NCBI RefSeq assembly: GCF_019703515.2
Contig: NC_059382.1
Span: 11,791,001-11,855,000 of the forward strand
DNA length: 64,000 bases
Direction of reading: 5' to 3'
Origin: Myxocyprinus asiaticus
Lineage: Eukaryota; Chordata; Actinopteri; Cypriniformes; Catostomidae
Shown here: piece by piece, positions 1-10,162 of the stretch
How positions within the stretch are numbered: position 1 is the first letter of the stretch
How the letters are laid out: every line of letters starts with the position of its first letter
Position numbers and translations under genes: made by a program
Notes under the pieces: generated by a model
Seen by the model: only the letters and a program-made list of their open reading frames with translations
The model's database searches: none
What the model was told of the DNA's origin: nothing

Positions 1-148
1 TCTGTAAATTTACATAAAGGTATATTTCCAGGGTTTGAAAATAGTTATTGTAACCAAGAAATTACAATTTGGAAATTCCATGTTTTGCTTATGTCTTTTT
101 GTTCATTTGCATTCACAGCTTGGGCAGGACACCAAACGCAAAGTTGCC

Positions 149-1114
149 ATGATTGCCCTGAATGTCAGTTTTTCTCAGAATATCTCCATCGTGCATCCGG
201 AATACTTTTTCATCACTGGACTTTCAGGTATACCATACAGCAGTTATTATTACATATTTTTATTTTTCACCTATTTTATTGCTGTAATTGGGAACTCTGT
301 AGTTCTTTTCATTATAGCTCTTGACCGGAGTCTACACAGTCCAAAGTACATTGGTGTGTTTAACTTGGCCTTGGCTGACATTGGTGAAACTAATTCCCTG
401 ATTCCTAACATGATGAAGACTTTTCTTTTTGAGTCACAGTACATCTCCTACAATGGTTGTTTGGTAAACATGTATTTTGTGTTCCTCTTTGGTTCTATGC
501 AAAGTTTTACTCTTGTTGTCCTTGCATTTGATCGCTTCATCGCAATTTGCTTGCCACTAAGATACCATGCCATTGTTACCAATACCAGTATGTCTTTAAT
601 TTTTTCAGCAATATGGGCATGTAATGCTTTTCTGATAGCCTTGACAGTGTCTTTGCTCACCCGGATTTCATTCTGTAAATCCAATGTGATACAGAGCTAT
701 TTTTGTGACCATGGACCAGTATATAGGTTGGCGTGTAATGACAATAGCAGTAACATTTTCATGGCAAGTCTCAACACAGCTTTATACCTTGTAGCACCAT
801 TGTCCATTATAGTCTTGTCATATGTAGGTATTTTGCTTGCCCTAAGCAGAATTACAACTTGGGAAGGGCGTATCAAGGCCCTGAAGACCTGTGTTTCTCA
901 CCTGTTGTTAGTTGGAGTATTTTTTCTCCCCATAATCTGCCCATATATTGCTGAAATCATGTTTGCTCTCTCTCTCAATGCAAGAATCATCAGCACATCT
1001 CTAGCATTTGTTGTTCCACCCACACTGAATCCCATAATTTATGTTTTAAATACAGCTGAAATCAAAGACTTGATTCAAAAGTTCCTTAAAAACAGATCTG
1101 CACCACTTGGGTAG
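149..1114 (+). CDS. Odorant receptor, subfamily A copy 1 (intact)
   Basis: Encodes a 321-residue seven-transmembrane G-protein-coupled odorant receptor, expected in olfactory neuron membranes. Visible: N-glycosylation sequons at N5 and N11; TM1 GN at 48-49; HSPKY at 63-67; Cys104 before TM3; AFDRF-IAIC at 126-134; extracellular loop 2 cysteines at 176, 186 and 196; KALKTCVSHL at 243-252; PTLNPIIY at 291-298. An in-frame upstream ATG at 35 exists, but I chose 149. A splice acceptor (pyrimidine tract then AG at 117-118) lies 30 nt before 149, the same layout as the paralogues at 10163 and 22852, and the residues from 35 to 148 look like intron and 5' UTR. A polyadenylation signal AATAAA lies at 1211. 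The family is certain; the ligand and the formal OR subfamily are not known. Confidence 0.96.
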   Translation: MIALNVSFSQNISIVHPEYFFITGLSGIPYSSYYYIFLFFTYFIAVIGNSVVLFIIALDRSLHSPKYIGVFNLALADIGETNSLIPNMMKTFLFESQYISYNGCLVNMYFVFLFGSMQSFTLVVLAFDRFIAICLPLRYHAIVTNTSMSLIFSAIWACNAFLIALTVSLLTRISFCKSNVIQSYFCDHGPVYRLACNDNSSNIFMASLNTALYLVAPLSIIVLSYVGILLALSRITTWEGRIKALKTCVSHLLLVGVFFLPIICPYIAEIMFALSLNARIISTSLAFVVPPTLNPIIYVLNTAEIKDLIQKFLKNRSAPLG

Positions 1115-2400
1115 AGTATTTCACACTGACCACAGTATCTGTTTATTTTATTGTTATGAATTATATTACCTATGTGAAGGATCCAGCTATACTTTGTAGT
1201 AAGTAAATTGAATAAACAAATTTTTAAATGGGACTGAATCCATGATTTATTTTAATGTATCATTGAAAATAGGAAGAGACTTAGCTGTAGCATGGTGCAT
1301 GTAGGTACTCTGTTAATTTGCCTTTATTTTAAATAAAAGAAGAGGACACAGGTAAAATACATTTTCTATTAACTAGTGTCTGAATTGTTCTACATGTATC
1401 CTTAGTTATTGATTGTCTTACAAAACAAAGTAACAAGAGCAGATTATTTCCAAAAGAGTTTGTTTTACTTTTTTGTGAGCAAATCAAAGTCACAGTGATG
1501 GGTTTTAAACCCCATATGTTTTGTTACCATATAGATTTAGATGCACAAATGCTGTTCACTCTAGTCCTTCACTTCCATCAAGTGAGTAAATTAAAGTAAG
1601 TGGATGTTGTTTGATTTTGTGTAAAACCATGTGATAAAACAATTGGCATTGTAAATTAAATTTAATTTCCAAATACATTTCTAATGCATTCCAAAATTGT
1701 TATCAAAGATTCTGTTTTAGCATGAGCATGTTTTTCACACACCCAATTGGATGCAAACATACTGTATTCATCTCAAATAGAAAGATCTGTTGACATGAGT
1801 GCAAAATAAGCAGATATTTTTATGCAATAAGCATAATCTGTGGTGTTTTCATTTCATTCTGTACCACATAATTTTTAAGTAGCTTTATTTATGAAAGTGC
1901 ATGTAACACTAAATACATCTTCCTTTGAGCTGTTAGCAATGATCTCCCATCTCTCATATGTTTCAGAAATGCCCTCTTTGACTTCTATTGTTTTAGACCT
2001 AAGATGATTGTGATTATTGACAAGGAAGGTTTACAATTATAAAACTCTTCTTAGATTATTATCTCTAGAACTTGTCTTGAAAATATATTGTTTATTTATT
2101 TTATTTTAAATTTAGAATGACAAAGTGTCAGTTCCACAAAATAAATTGAAATGATACAAAATAAAATAATTTGTTGCTTTATTAATAGACAGTTAATGAA
2201 GTCAATATCTTGACTTTATTAATCTGTTATAAAATTTACAAAATGAATCCTCTGAAATATTGTATAATTGAAAGTTACATGTGTATAACTTAATTGGCAC
2301 AAAAGACACAATGTGATAAAAATTGAAAAAGTAGTTTACATTTTCACTTCATTTTATTTCCTACATAGTTCTCAAAAATTTTTGTGTTGGTGACTTAATT
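1115..2400. other. 3' flank of OR copy A1, no gene seen
   Basis: AT-rich non-coding DNA with no reading frame of interest. Parts, for example 1560-1660, match the 3' flanks of the A-type pseudogene (8130-8230) and of A2 (11590-11640). The tandem duplication unit therefore includes the downstream DNA. Confidence 0.6.
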
Positions 2401-2408
2401 TAGACTGT

Positions 2409-2454
2409 ACGTCATGTGCAATATTACATGTGATTAACATTGCACATGACGTCA
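2409..2454. repeat. Perfect 14-bp inverted repeat with a CRE octamer
   Basis: Arms at 2409-2422 and 2439-2452 are exact reverse complements, separated by a 16-bp loop. The right arm ends in TGACGTCA (2447-2454), the consensus cAMP-response element. It lies between OR copies. A regulatory role is only inferred; a chance palindrome or MITE remnant is possible. Confidence 0.5.
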
Positions 2455-2907
2455 TATCAGATTTGACATTGAGAGACTTCTAAGGGTTTAAATGTATTAG
2501 GCCTCACAAAGGTCTTTGTGAAAAACACTAAATGATCCATGTATAAAAATAAAAACAATATGTACAATATCCTTCTCATAAATGTAGAACTTGAAAATAA
2601 ATAAGTTTTGCCATTTACTGCAAGTGTCATAAAGTGCATGCTGCTTCAGACACAGATATGTGCCTGTTAACAGACAACCTGTATAACTTTTATATCTGTA
2701 ATGAAGAATTAAGAAGTACAGTGTAAAACATAATTTAAAACATAATTTCAGTGTCATAATTTAAAGTATTAACATAAATGATAAAGTTAAAATATTTAAA
2801 ATATTATATATTTCAATTACATTTATTTTTTATATAAATGACTAAAGTTCAGCCATGCAACTCTATGTGGCGCAAGCTGATAGGTTCTTGAGCTTGTTAT
2901 CTGTTAG

Positions 2908-2998
2908 CCAATCGGCTCGCTCACATGTGACATTTTAAGCCAATCGGCTTGCATAGTGTATGCTGATTGGTCCTCTGACTTGTAATTGGGTAGCCAAT
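2908..2998. promoter_or_regulatory. Cluster of five CCAAT boxes
   Basis: CCAAT at 2908, 2940 and 2994, and its complement ATTGG at 2966 and 2985, occur within 91 bp. The first two share the extended form GCCAATCGGCT. Such clusters bind NF-Y in promoters and in some LTRs. No coding gene follows directly, so this may be the promoter of an old LTR or of an untranslated exon. Confidence 0.4.
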
Positions 2999-3690
2999 AA
3001 AACTGAGTCTCTCTCTTTGTCTAACATTCAAATGGCTCAGTGTTGTCATAAGCTGGTTTCTTTGCAGCGAGCTGTGAGTGATATTCTCTGAAAATGCTAT
3101 TTGCTCAGGTGGTTTGCTGGGGCTTTTCTTCTCTCAGCTTTTACGGTAAGGTCTGCTTTTGGCCATGACACTTAGAAGCATGTCTTTAACAAGGTAAGCC
3201 TTACCAAATCTGGTTGGCACACATCGCTATCCTAGGTCATTAGATTATATAAATCCACACATAGCTAGTCTAAGTCACCAGTTAAAAACCTCTGGGCTTT
3301 CCAGGCTTAGGTACACATTATGAGTTAGGTCACTAGCCATTTAAGCTATTTGGCTAAGCAGGCCGAGGCACACATACAGTATATAGTCAGTTCATTAGCG
3401 TTACACCATTTGGCCTGTGGCCAAGGCACACCTAGCTAGCTCACATTCTGTGCATATGGATCTTCAGAGTAGCAGCAGTACATAAGTCTTGGCAATAGAT
3501 CAGCTTGATAGGGGGTTGTGTTTTGTATTTGTGTTCTGCTTTTTGTGCAGCTTCCCTGCTTTGTTGGGTATTGTTTAAGTCTATTTGTGCAGCAACATAT
3601 TACATGCTTGATTTTGATATTATGATTTTTGACTAAATTAATTCAGTGCTCTCTGTTAATATAAAGAGTATAAACTGCTTGCATTAGTTT
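2999..3690. other. Non-coding stretch, nothing recognised
   Basis: No supported gene. Several short motifs recur (AGCTAG, AGGTCA/CACAC), and the segment may be the body of an unrecognised LTR or MITE that starts near the CCAAT cluster. Confidence 0.4.
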
Positions 3691-3790
3691 AACTTTATAT
3701 TTATCCTTGAATTCCTGTATGATGTGCACAAATGGGAATACGAAAGTGAAGTGTGGAGATTGCAGCAACAATCATAACAATAAATAAATG

Positions 3791-4140
3791 TGTGGAGCAG
3801 GACGTGGTAATGTGTCTGTCACTGGGGAAGAGAGGAAGCGGTAAGGACCATCACCTGGTGATTGTTAACAATAAACACCTCTGTCTTATTACAGTGATGA
3901 TGGAGATGGGCTTGAAAAGTCTGCCGAGAATGCCGGAGAAACAGAGAGGATCAGGGACAAAGAGACCTGAAGTTGTGAAGCTAAAGTGTATATTCTGTCG
4001 TGAAGCTGAAAAGCCAGTGCTCTCTTGTGAAGCTGAAATGCCAAAGACTATGTTTGTTAGACTGAAAAAGCATTAAATCTTGACTTACCTGGACTGCCAC
4101 CCCACTTCCCACTTCCTTCCTTATCATTGGGACTTCAACA
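3791..4140 (+). mobile_element. Solo LTR-like insertion (gypsy type)
   Basis: A 350-bp segment begins TGTGGAGCAGG and ends CTTCAACA. It has an AATAAA about 80 bp from the start and is absent from the homologous flank at 9690-9800, so it is an insertion into the upstream DNA of the A-type pseudogene. The 107-codon open frame across it (3753-4076) has no family resemblance and is not a gene. No clear target duplication was found, so exact ends are approximate. Confidence 0.55.
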
Positions 4141-4550
4141 AGTTACTCAAAGAGGTCAGAAAACTACTTCAGAAATGGGGAGACACAGCATTTGCAGACC
4201 GTTAATTAAACGTCCATCTAAATGTAGACTAGTGACCAAAGCATTTACTACAGTACAGCATGCAAGTGTTATATCATTGTATTGTTTTAATGCTCTCAAG
4301 AGATGTTTCAGAAGATTTGGATTCCAAATGACATAGATGTCCAATGTTCATTGCAGCATGAGGAAATAAGGAAGAGCATTGTATTTTCAGCTGAATAATT
4401 CAAAGCAGCTCACAAATCATTGTTTGCTCAGGTGCTTAAGCTTTATGTTCACATACTGTATAAGGGTCTGTGGTTCAAATATTATGAAATTACAATTTAT
4501 TTTTAAATTCCCTCGATTTTTAAAAACATTTAGCTTTTCTTTCTGTGAAT
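4141..4550 (+). promoter_or_regulatory. Upstream region of broken A-type OR
   Basis: Aligns along its length with 9760-10130 upstream of intact OR A2, so it is the duplicated 5' flank (untranslated exon and intron) of a subfamily A receptor. It contains the palindromic decamer TCTCAAGAGA at 4294-4303, also found at 9902 and, with one change, at 21386. Confidence 0.6.
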
Positions 4551-4596
4551 TTTTATTTTCGCTTGGACAGAACACCAAACTCAAAGTTACAATGAA
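4551..4596 (+). pseudogene. 5' stub of OR copy A-psi (exon start)
   Basis: The bases around 4551-4596 match the acceptor, 30-nt leader and ATG of the A-type receptors (ATG equivalent at 4592). The acceptor is damaged: where paralogues read TTTTCAG before CTTGG, this copy reads TTTTCG, having lost one A at 4560/4561. Homology stops right after the ATG, where foreign DNA begins. The missing coding part (about 600 bp) is not found nearby; the 3' half resumes at 7424. Confidence 0.75.
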
Positions 4597-4914
4597 GTGA
4601 TCGACCGATATGGGTTTTGTTAATGGCCGATGCTGTTATCCAGAGAGCAGGGTGGCTGATAGGCCGATACATTGCCGATATATCACACAATTTAATATAG
4701 TAAATAACATAAACATAAAACTGCTAAAAATGTATAAACTCTTTAGCATTATATTTACTCAATTTCACACTAAACTTTAACTTTGTAAAAAAAGAATCTA
4801 AAAAAAATATTGTATTTTATTCTGTTTAGTCATCAAATTTTAGTAATTTATTTGCACATGAAGAAATTGTTAATATATTAGGAAGAAGGAAATAACAGTA
4901 CAGTACAGCAACTG
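4597..4914. other. Unclassified repeat-like segment
   Basis: Contains GCCGAT/CCGATA motifs repeated in both orientations (4608-4680) followed by AT-rich DNA. It looks like part of a dispersed repeat rather than OR or gag sequence; the family is not recognised. Confidence 0.35.
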
Positions 4915-6230
4915 CTGGACAGGGTTCGGAGGGGAGCCTCAATGGGCAGAGCCATGGACAACTCAGACATGGACGCTGATAGTGGCAGGGGAATGGCCTC
5001 CGTGGCCACGAGCACTGGCAGCTGCAACTGGGAAACAGCCTCCGTGACAGAACTGGCAGTGACAGGGGAACAGCTTCTGTGGCTGTAAGCACTGACAGTG
5101 ATGGGGAACAGCCTTCATGGCTGTGAGCACAGGCAGTGACTGGGGAACAGCTTCTGTGGCTGTAAGGACAGGCAGTGACTGGGGAACAGCCTCCATGGAT
5201 GAGAGCATAGGCAGTGACAGGGGAGCCTCCGTGGCTGTGAGCACGGGCAGGGATGGGGGAACGACCTCCTTGGTCGTGGGCACTGGCAGGGGAGCAGCCT
5301 TCATGGCAGTGAACACAGGCAGGGAAAGAGGAATGACCTCTGTGGTCATGGGCACTGGAAGTGACAGGGGAACAGCCTTTGTGGCTGTGAACACAGGTAG
5401 GGACAGGGGAATGACTTTCGTGGTCACTGGCAGTGGCAGGGGAACAGTCGCAGTGGCTGGGAGTGCTGGCAATGACAAGGGAATGGCCTCCATGGCCGGG
5501 AGAGCTGGCAGTGCCTGGGGAACAGTCTCCGCGGCCGGGAGTGCTGGCAGCACCTGGGGAACAGCCTCCATGGCTGGGAGTGACTGGGGAACAGCCTTCA
5601 TTGCCAGAAGCGCTGGCAGTGACTGGGGAATAGCCTCCGTGGCTGGGGGCGCTGGCAGCAACTGAGGAACAGGAGCCCTTCTCCTCCATCTCTTCCAGAG
5701 AGTCGGGAGAACTGCAGTGGGAGTGGCTGTCATGACCGAAGATGCTGGCACTGGGACGGCTGAGGCTTTGGGCACTGGCTCATTGACCGTGGCAGGCATG
5801 GGTGCTGGCTCGTTGGCCATGGCAGGTGTGGGCATGGGCTCGTTGGCCAGGGCAGGCATGGGTGCTGGCTCGTTGGTTGTGGCAGGCACGGGCTCGTTGG
5901 ACGTGGCAGGCGTATGGGATGACTTGTTAGCTGTTGCAGGCTTGGGTGCTGGCTGCAGCAGAGAAATGGCCCTCGTGTCCGTGGACACAGGCAGTGGCAG
6001 GGGAACTCAGTGACTGTGGGTGCAGACAGCTGCAGGGGAACGGCCCTCATGGCCATGGACACAGGCAGTGGTGGGGAAACGGCCCTCGTGGCCATGGACA
6101 TTGGTAGGTAAACCGACACAGTGACCGTGGGCACTGACAGCAGCAGGAAAACAGCCTCCGTGGCTTTTTAAACTGGCAGTGGCAGAGGAACATGCGTCTG
6201 GCTCCTCCTCCACCCCCAGGTGGTGATTGG
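4915..6230 (-). repeat. Coding-frame minisatellite downstream of gag
   Basis: Degenerate units of about 30-36 bp (core GGGGAACAGCCTCC-TGGC) run for 1.3 kb and keep several frames open on both strands. Minus-strand frames read Pro/Ser/Thr/Ala-rich repeats; near 5700-5990 one frame gives repeated NEPxPxPA units. The same NEP-type unit appears in the LTR element at 44.3-46.9 kb. The long overlapping open frames here are a by-product of the repeat and not separate genes. Confidence 0.75.
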
Positions 6231-6234
6231 TTCA

Positions 6235-6723
6235 TCACACTGCAGTGCGACTGGGTCGAACACTCTCCACACCGAAATCCAGGGACGAGGCGCAACAAGG
6301 GCATTTGTTGTCCCACATGGTGATTCCCCACTCAGTAGCCTTTCCGTTGAGGCACAGTATGGTGTAAGCCACCTTCATACTCTCCGTCGGGAAAGCAGAG
6401 GTATGTGAAGTGAAGGACAGCACACACTGGGACAAAAAGGCGCTACAGGATCCCTCACCTGAGAATGGAGCTGGAAGGAGGATGCACACCTCTGGGTGCC
6501 AAGGGGCATGGGGAGCCAAAGAAGCCAATGGGGGTGTGTCCTGAGGCGAGCTGGTATCAGAAGATGGGCGGAGCTGTTAAACTGCCGTGGTGAGTTCTGC
6601 TAACTGCGATGCCATCCTCTCCAAAACGCGGCTCGAAGCGGAAATCTGTTCTTGGTGTTGCCTCAGCAGGGCTTCTTGCTGTGAGCGGATGGAGTGAAGA
6701 GATGACTCCTCCGCTGGGTCCAC
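6235..6723 (-). pseudogene. Gypsy gag N-terminus and capsid remnant
   Basis: On the minus strand the frame starting at 6723 reads DPAEESSLHS with a glutamine-rich coiled segment, typical of fish Ty3/gypsy Gag. The expected ATG is GTG here, and the frame stops at 6577. A second frame (6528-6235) carries the capsid-like part, with FPTES-KVAYTI and a T/ATEWG motif. Gag would form the retrotransposon particle; with a lost start and a frame break it is defective. No zinc knuckle is seen before the minisatellite. Confidence 0.7.
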
Positions 6724-6740
6724 GTGTGGTCTGATTATTC

Positions 6741-7423
6741 TGTCAGAGTGCAAGAGAGACAGGACCCAAGAGCAGAGGTAACAGTTCAATTGGATTTATT
6801 AATCAACACAAATTCTCCTATCAAACTAAGCAAACCCAGGAAATGTTTCTCCCCCCAACACGCAGGCAGAGACAGAGGAATCCTCCTCCACAGGAACTGA
6901 GCGACGATCAAAGGCAAAGAAGAAGGTAACCACACTTCAGAAACAACATAGCACAAAACATACACATTGACAATCACAATAACAATAACAATGATCCGAC
7001 ATCGGACATGACACACAAGGGGATTTAAATAAGCGGGGAAACAAACAAGGGACAGGTGCCGCTCGCAGCTGAAGGTTGTAATGATCAGCGTTCCCATGGA
7101 AACAATCAAGGTTCCCATGGAAACACTGATTCGGCATGCCAGCGGCATCTGAAACAGATAAGGGCAAAACATAAACATGCTTTGACAAAAACAGACAGGG
7201 AACGATGATGCCATGGTCCTCGTCAGAACAAAACACACAACCTGGCAAAGTGCCAGGACCTTGACATCACCGGAGGGCGCATGGCGGCAACTTGCGCACT
7301 ACGGTAACCCACCACCGGACCCCTGTGCTCACACAAAGGGGGTACACAAAACACTGTTTTACCGATACTGCCACGGTCCCGTCAGGCAGAACCCCAACCT
7401 GACAAGGTGACCGGACCATGACA
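6741..7423 (-). repeat. LTR of the gypsy element (683 bp)
   Basis: Bounded by TGTCA and TGACA inverted ends (plus strand TGTCAGAG at 6741, CCATGACA ending 7423). The gag leader follows on the minus strand immediately inside, and OR sequence resumes directly outside at 7424. Together these fix this segment as the 5' LTR. Confidence 0.75.
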
Positions 7424-7783
7424 GCATTATACCTTGTAGCGCCATTGGCCATTATAGTCCTGTCATATCTTTGCATTCTTCTAGCCTTAAGCAGAATTAC
7501 AACTTGGGAAGGGTGAATCAATGCCCTGAAGGCTAGTGTTTCTCACCTGTTGTTAGTCAGAGAATTTTTCCTCCCCATAATCTGCATATATATTGCTGCA
7601 ATCATGTTTGCTCTCTCTCCCAATCCAAGAATCATCAGCACATCTCTGGCATATGTTGTACCACCAACATTAAATCCCATAATTTATGTTTTAAACACAG
7701 TTGAAATCTAAGACTTGGTTCAGAAAGTCATTAAAAACAGATCTGCCCCAATTAGACATTCAGTAGTTCGTAGGTTAATGTAA
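7424..7783 (+). pseudogene. 3' half of OR copy A-psi
   Basis: Encodes the TM5-to-C-terminus part of a subfamily A receptor, closest to A1 and A2 and including the TTWEG loop and PPTLNPIIYVLNT of TM7. Two in-frame stops are visible: TGA at 7514-7516 (Arg codon in paralogues) and TAA at 7709-7711 (Lys in the IKD motif). The upstream half was lost at the gypsy insertion. Certainly non-functional as a receptor. Confidence 0.9.
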
Positions 7784-8030
7784 TCTTGTATTAAAGCAGT
7801 AAACATATTTGGCTTGCTGTCCGTATACTGGAGGGCTCGGAGGGCCCCCCGGACTTTACTTATTTAGATAATGAATCTAGAGAATAAGTGGAGATGGGGT
7901 GGAGGTGGGATGTCAGAAGAGTTGTCACAGGAAGCAGGTAAGCAGCGGCTTATATACTCCTGCTCGTTGGCTGTGATTTGTCAGATTAAATATAACATGC
8001 TCCTCCCGAACCTCTGTTAATTAACTCCAT
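7784..8030. mobile_element. Insertion in the OR 3' flank, family unknown
   Basis: Comparison with the A1 flank (1112-1150) shows that about 250 bp lie between the OR end and the shared GAGTATT-CACACTGACCAC sequence, which resumes at about 8030. The insert holds a GC-rich segment (GGAGGGCTCGGAGGGC, 7831 onward) but no terminal repeats I can define. Confidence 0.4.
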
Positions 8031-8640
8031 GAGTATTGCACACTGACCACAATGTCTGTATATCTGTTTAATTGTTAATTGGCCTATGATATGTTACCCT
8101 AATTTTCTTATTGCTCATATTCTGTTCACTCTAGTTCTTCACTGCCGTGTAGTGGATAAAATGAAAAAAGAGAATGTTGTTTGATTTTGTGTTAAAACAC
8201 ATGAAAAACGCTTGGCATTGTAAATGTAATCAATTTTAACATGTGCAGAACATCCCATTGGAGTTTTCATTTCATCTGTCCATTTCATCCAGTGATAATT
8301 GAAGTCCTACAAACATAAGAAGTCAACTCATATTATTATTCTAGAACTTGTCTTAGGTTTTGGAAATTGAATTAAAAATACAAATTCTGTTGTTCATTTA
8401 CATTACCTCTAAGATTAGAATGACAAAGTGTCAGTTGATGTGAGACTAAATAAAGGAATATGCTTAGGTCAAAGCTTATTATGCCTACCCTTTTTACCTC
8501 TCTTATTTTATATTCTCTATTTACATATTTCCATTTACAGTCAAATTCACAACTCATATGAAGAAAACAAATAAAATATAAAAGACACAATAACAATAAA
8601 AAGATGGCTAATTAAAATGTATAAATGTAACTTCACTCTA
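8031..8640. other. 3' flank of A-psi, no gene
   Basis: AT-rich DNA matching the 3' flank of A1 in segments (8030-8270 against 1112-1660). The minus-strand 74-codon frame at 8372-8596 has no recognisable features. Confidence 0.5.
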
Positions 8641-8689
8641 ATAAATAATATATTAATTTGAATCAAACTTAACAAAATTCACTGTTTTT

Positions 8690-9382
8690 ATACATATATA
8701 CATATATTTATATTTATACATATACATATATATTTATACAAACATGTATACATATATACATAATAAAATTTTCATACTTTTTAAACACTACATTTTTAGA
8801 ATCAAAGTAATAAAAACGTAGTAGTTTCAGTTTCCACCTCACCATTATTTTCCCATAATTCTCAGACTTTCAATTTAGACTGTACATCATATGCAATATT
8901 TTGATAAAAAAAAAAAAAAAAAAAAAGAAATTCAGAAATGCATAATTTGATACATTAGTTTTATATGTGTTCCACATGTTGTAGTGTTTTCTGCTTCTAA
9001 CACAGATGTGTCATTAATCAGCCAACTTTTTTATTTATTTTATTTATATACATGACACATATATATTTATACTAACATGTATACATATATACATATTACA
9101 ATGTTCATAACACCCCAATCTTTCATACTTTTTAAACACCTACATTTTAAGAATCAAAGTAATAAAAACGAAAACGTAGTTTCTGTTTCCACCTTACCAT
9201 TATATTATCCATAATTCTCAGACTTTCAATTTAGACTCTACATCATATGCAATGTTTTGATAAAAATTATGCTTTTTTTTTTCCCAGAAATGCATAATTT
9301 GATACATTAGTTTTATATGTGTGCCATAAGCTGTAGTGTTTTCTGCTTCTAACACAGATGTCATTAATCAGCCAACTTTTTT
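8690..9382. repeat. Tandem direct duplication (about 330-bp unit)
   Basis: Two direct copies, roughly 8722-9030 and 9053-9382, share long segments, including an AT-rich ATACATATATACAT tract, TTTAGACT-TACATCATATGCAAT and CTGTAGTGTTTTCTGC-like stretches. They diverge by small indels and a poly-A tract at 8908-8926. The copies lie upstream of OR A2. Parts also resemble 2380-2670. Confidence 0.7.
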
Positions 9383-9689
9383 TTCTAAAATTGAGATAAA
9401 AAAAAAAATCACAATGTAAGATTAGCTGTTGTAAATTTAAAGTTAAAATAAATATAAAACAGTTAAAATAACCAAGGTTTATAATATAAAGTTGATTTTA
9501 GGTGTTTATTTTTGGTCATTGATTATTAAAATTGTTACCAGTTAAGAATAGCCTATCCAAATTATGTTTGTTTTGTTTTTTTACTAAATTAATGAAAATG
9601 TGAAAGAGAATATAAACTGATGCCTGGATTAGTTGCACTGTAGTTACCAGTGTTACATATTAGATTTAACATCAAATTTATCACCAAAT

Positions 9690-10132
9690 TACTGTAATAT
9701 GATTTGCACAAATGGGAACACAAATGTGAAGTGTGGAGATTGTAGTCATCATAGCAATGAATACCTGCTTCTCAAAGAAGTCAGAAATACTTAAGAAACA
9801 GCGTTTGCAGACCGGTAAACTATAAGTCTATCCAAACCACTGTACTAGCCAAAGCACTAGCTACAACATACAAGTGTTACATCATTGTATTGTCTGAATG
9901 CTCTCAAGAGATGTATCTGAAGATTTATATTTGGATTCCAAATGACACAGACGTCCAATGATCCTTGCGGCATGAGAGAATAAGGAAGAGTGAATCATCT
10001 GAAGCAGTTCACAAGACGTCAAACAGTCACTGTCATTGTTTGCTCAGGTGTTTAATCTTTATATTTATTTATACAGGACTGTGGTTCCAATTCCAAGTTT
10101 TCTTAAGTCTTTCCATTCATTTCCATTTTCAG
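9690..10132 (+). promoter_or_regulatory. Upstream region of OR A2 (leader exon/intron)
   Basis: Homologous to 3700-3786 plus 4141-4550 of the broken copy, and therefore the conserved 5' region of the subfamily. It carries the palindrome TCTCAAGAGA at 9902-9911 and ends in the splice acceptor TTTTCAG (AG at 10131-10132). Conservation between otherwise diverged copies suggests an untranslated exon or promoter, but the transcription start is not determined. Confidence 0.55.
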
Positions 10133-10162
10133 CTTGGGCAGAACTCCAAATGCAGAGTTACC

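Larger units (their letters stand above)
4597..7423 (-). mobile_element. Non-autonomous Ty3/gypsy LTR element in an OR gene
   Basis: This block replaces the front of an OR gene. Read on the minus strand it has a 5' LTR (7423-6741), a gag start, a capsid-like segment and then a long minisatellite; no protease, RT or integrase and no second LTR are visible. It ends near 4600 without a recognisable LTR, so it is truncated or rearranged. The OR coding region lost from 4597 onward shows that the insertion went with a deletion. The piece 4597-4910 may belong to a different repeat. Confidence 0.75.

Noticed and set aside
448..684. Minus-strand frame opposite OR A1 (and its twin opposite A2 at 10462-10698)
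   Set aside because: Conserved only because the OR coding sequence on the other strand is conserved; no independent features.
3753..4076. 107-codon open frame as a small gene
   Set aside because: It lies almost entirely inside a solo LTR-like insertion that is absent from the homologous OR flank, and has no recognised domain.
4826..5988. Two long minus-strand frames (287 and 341 codons) and a plus-strand frame
   Set aside because: Same cause: a minisatellite inside a retroelement. Kept only as repeat.
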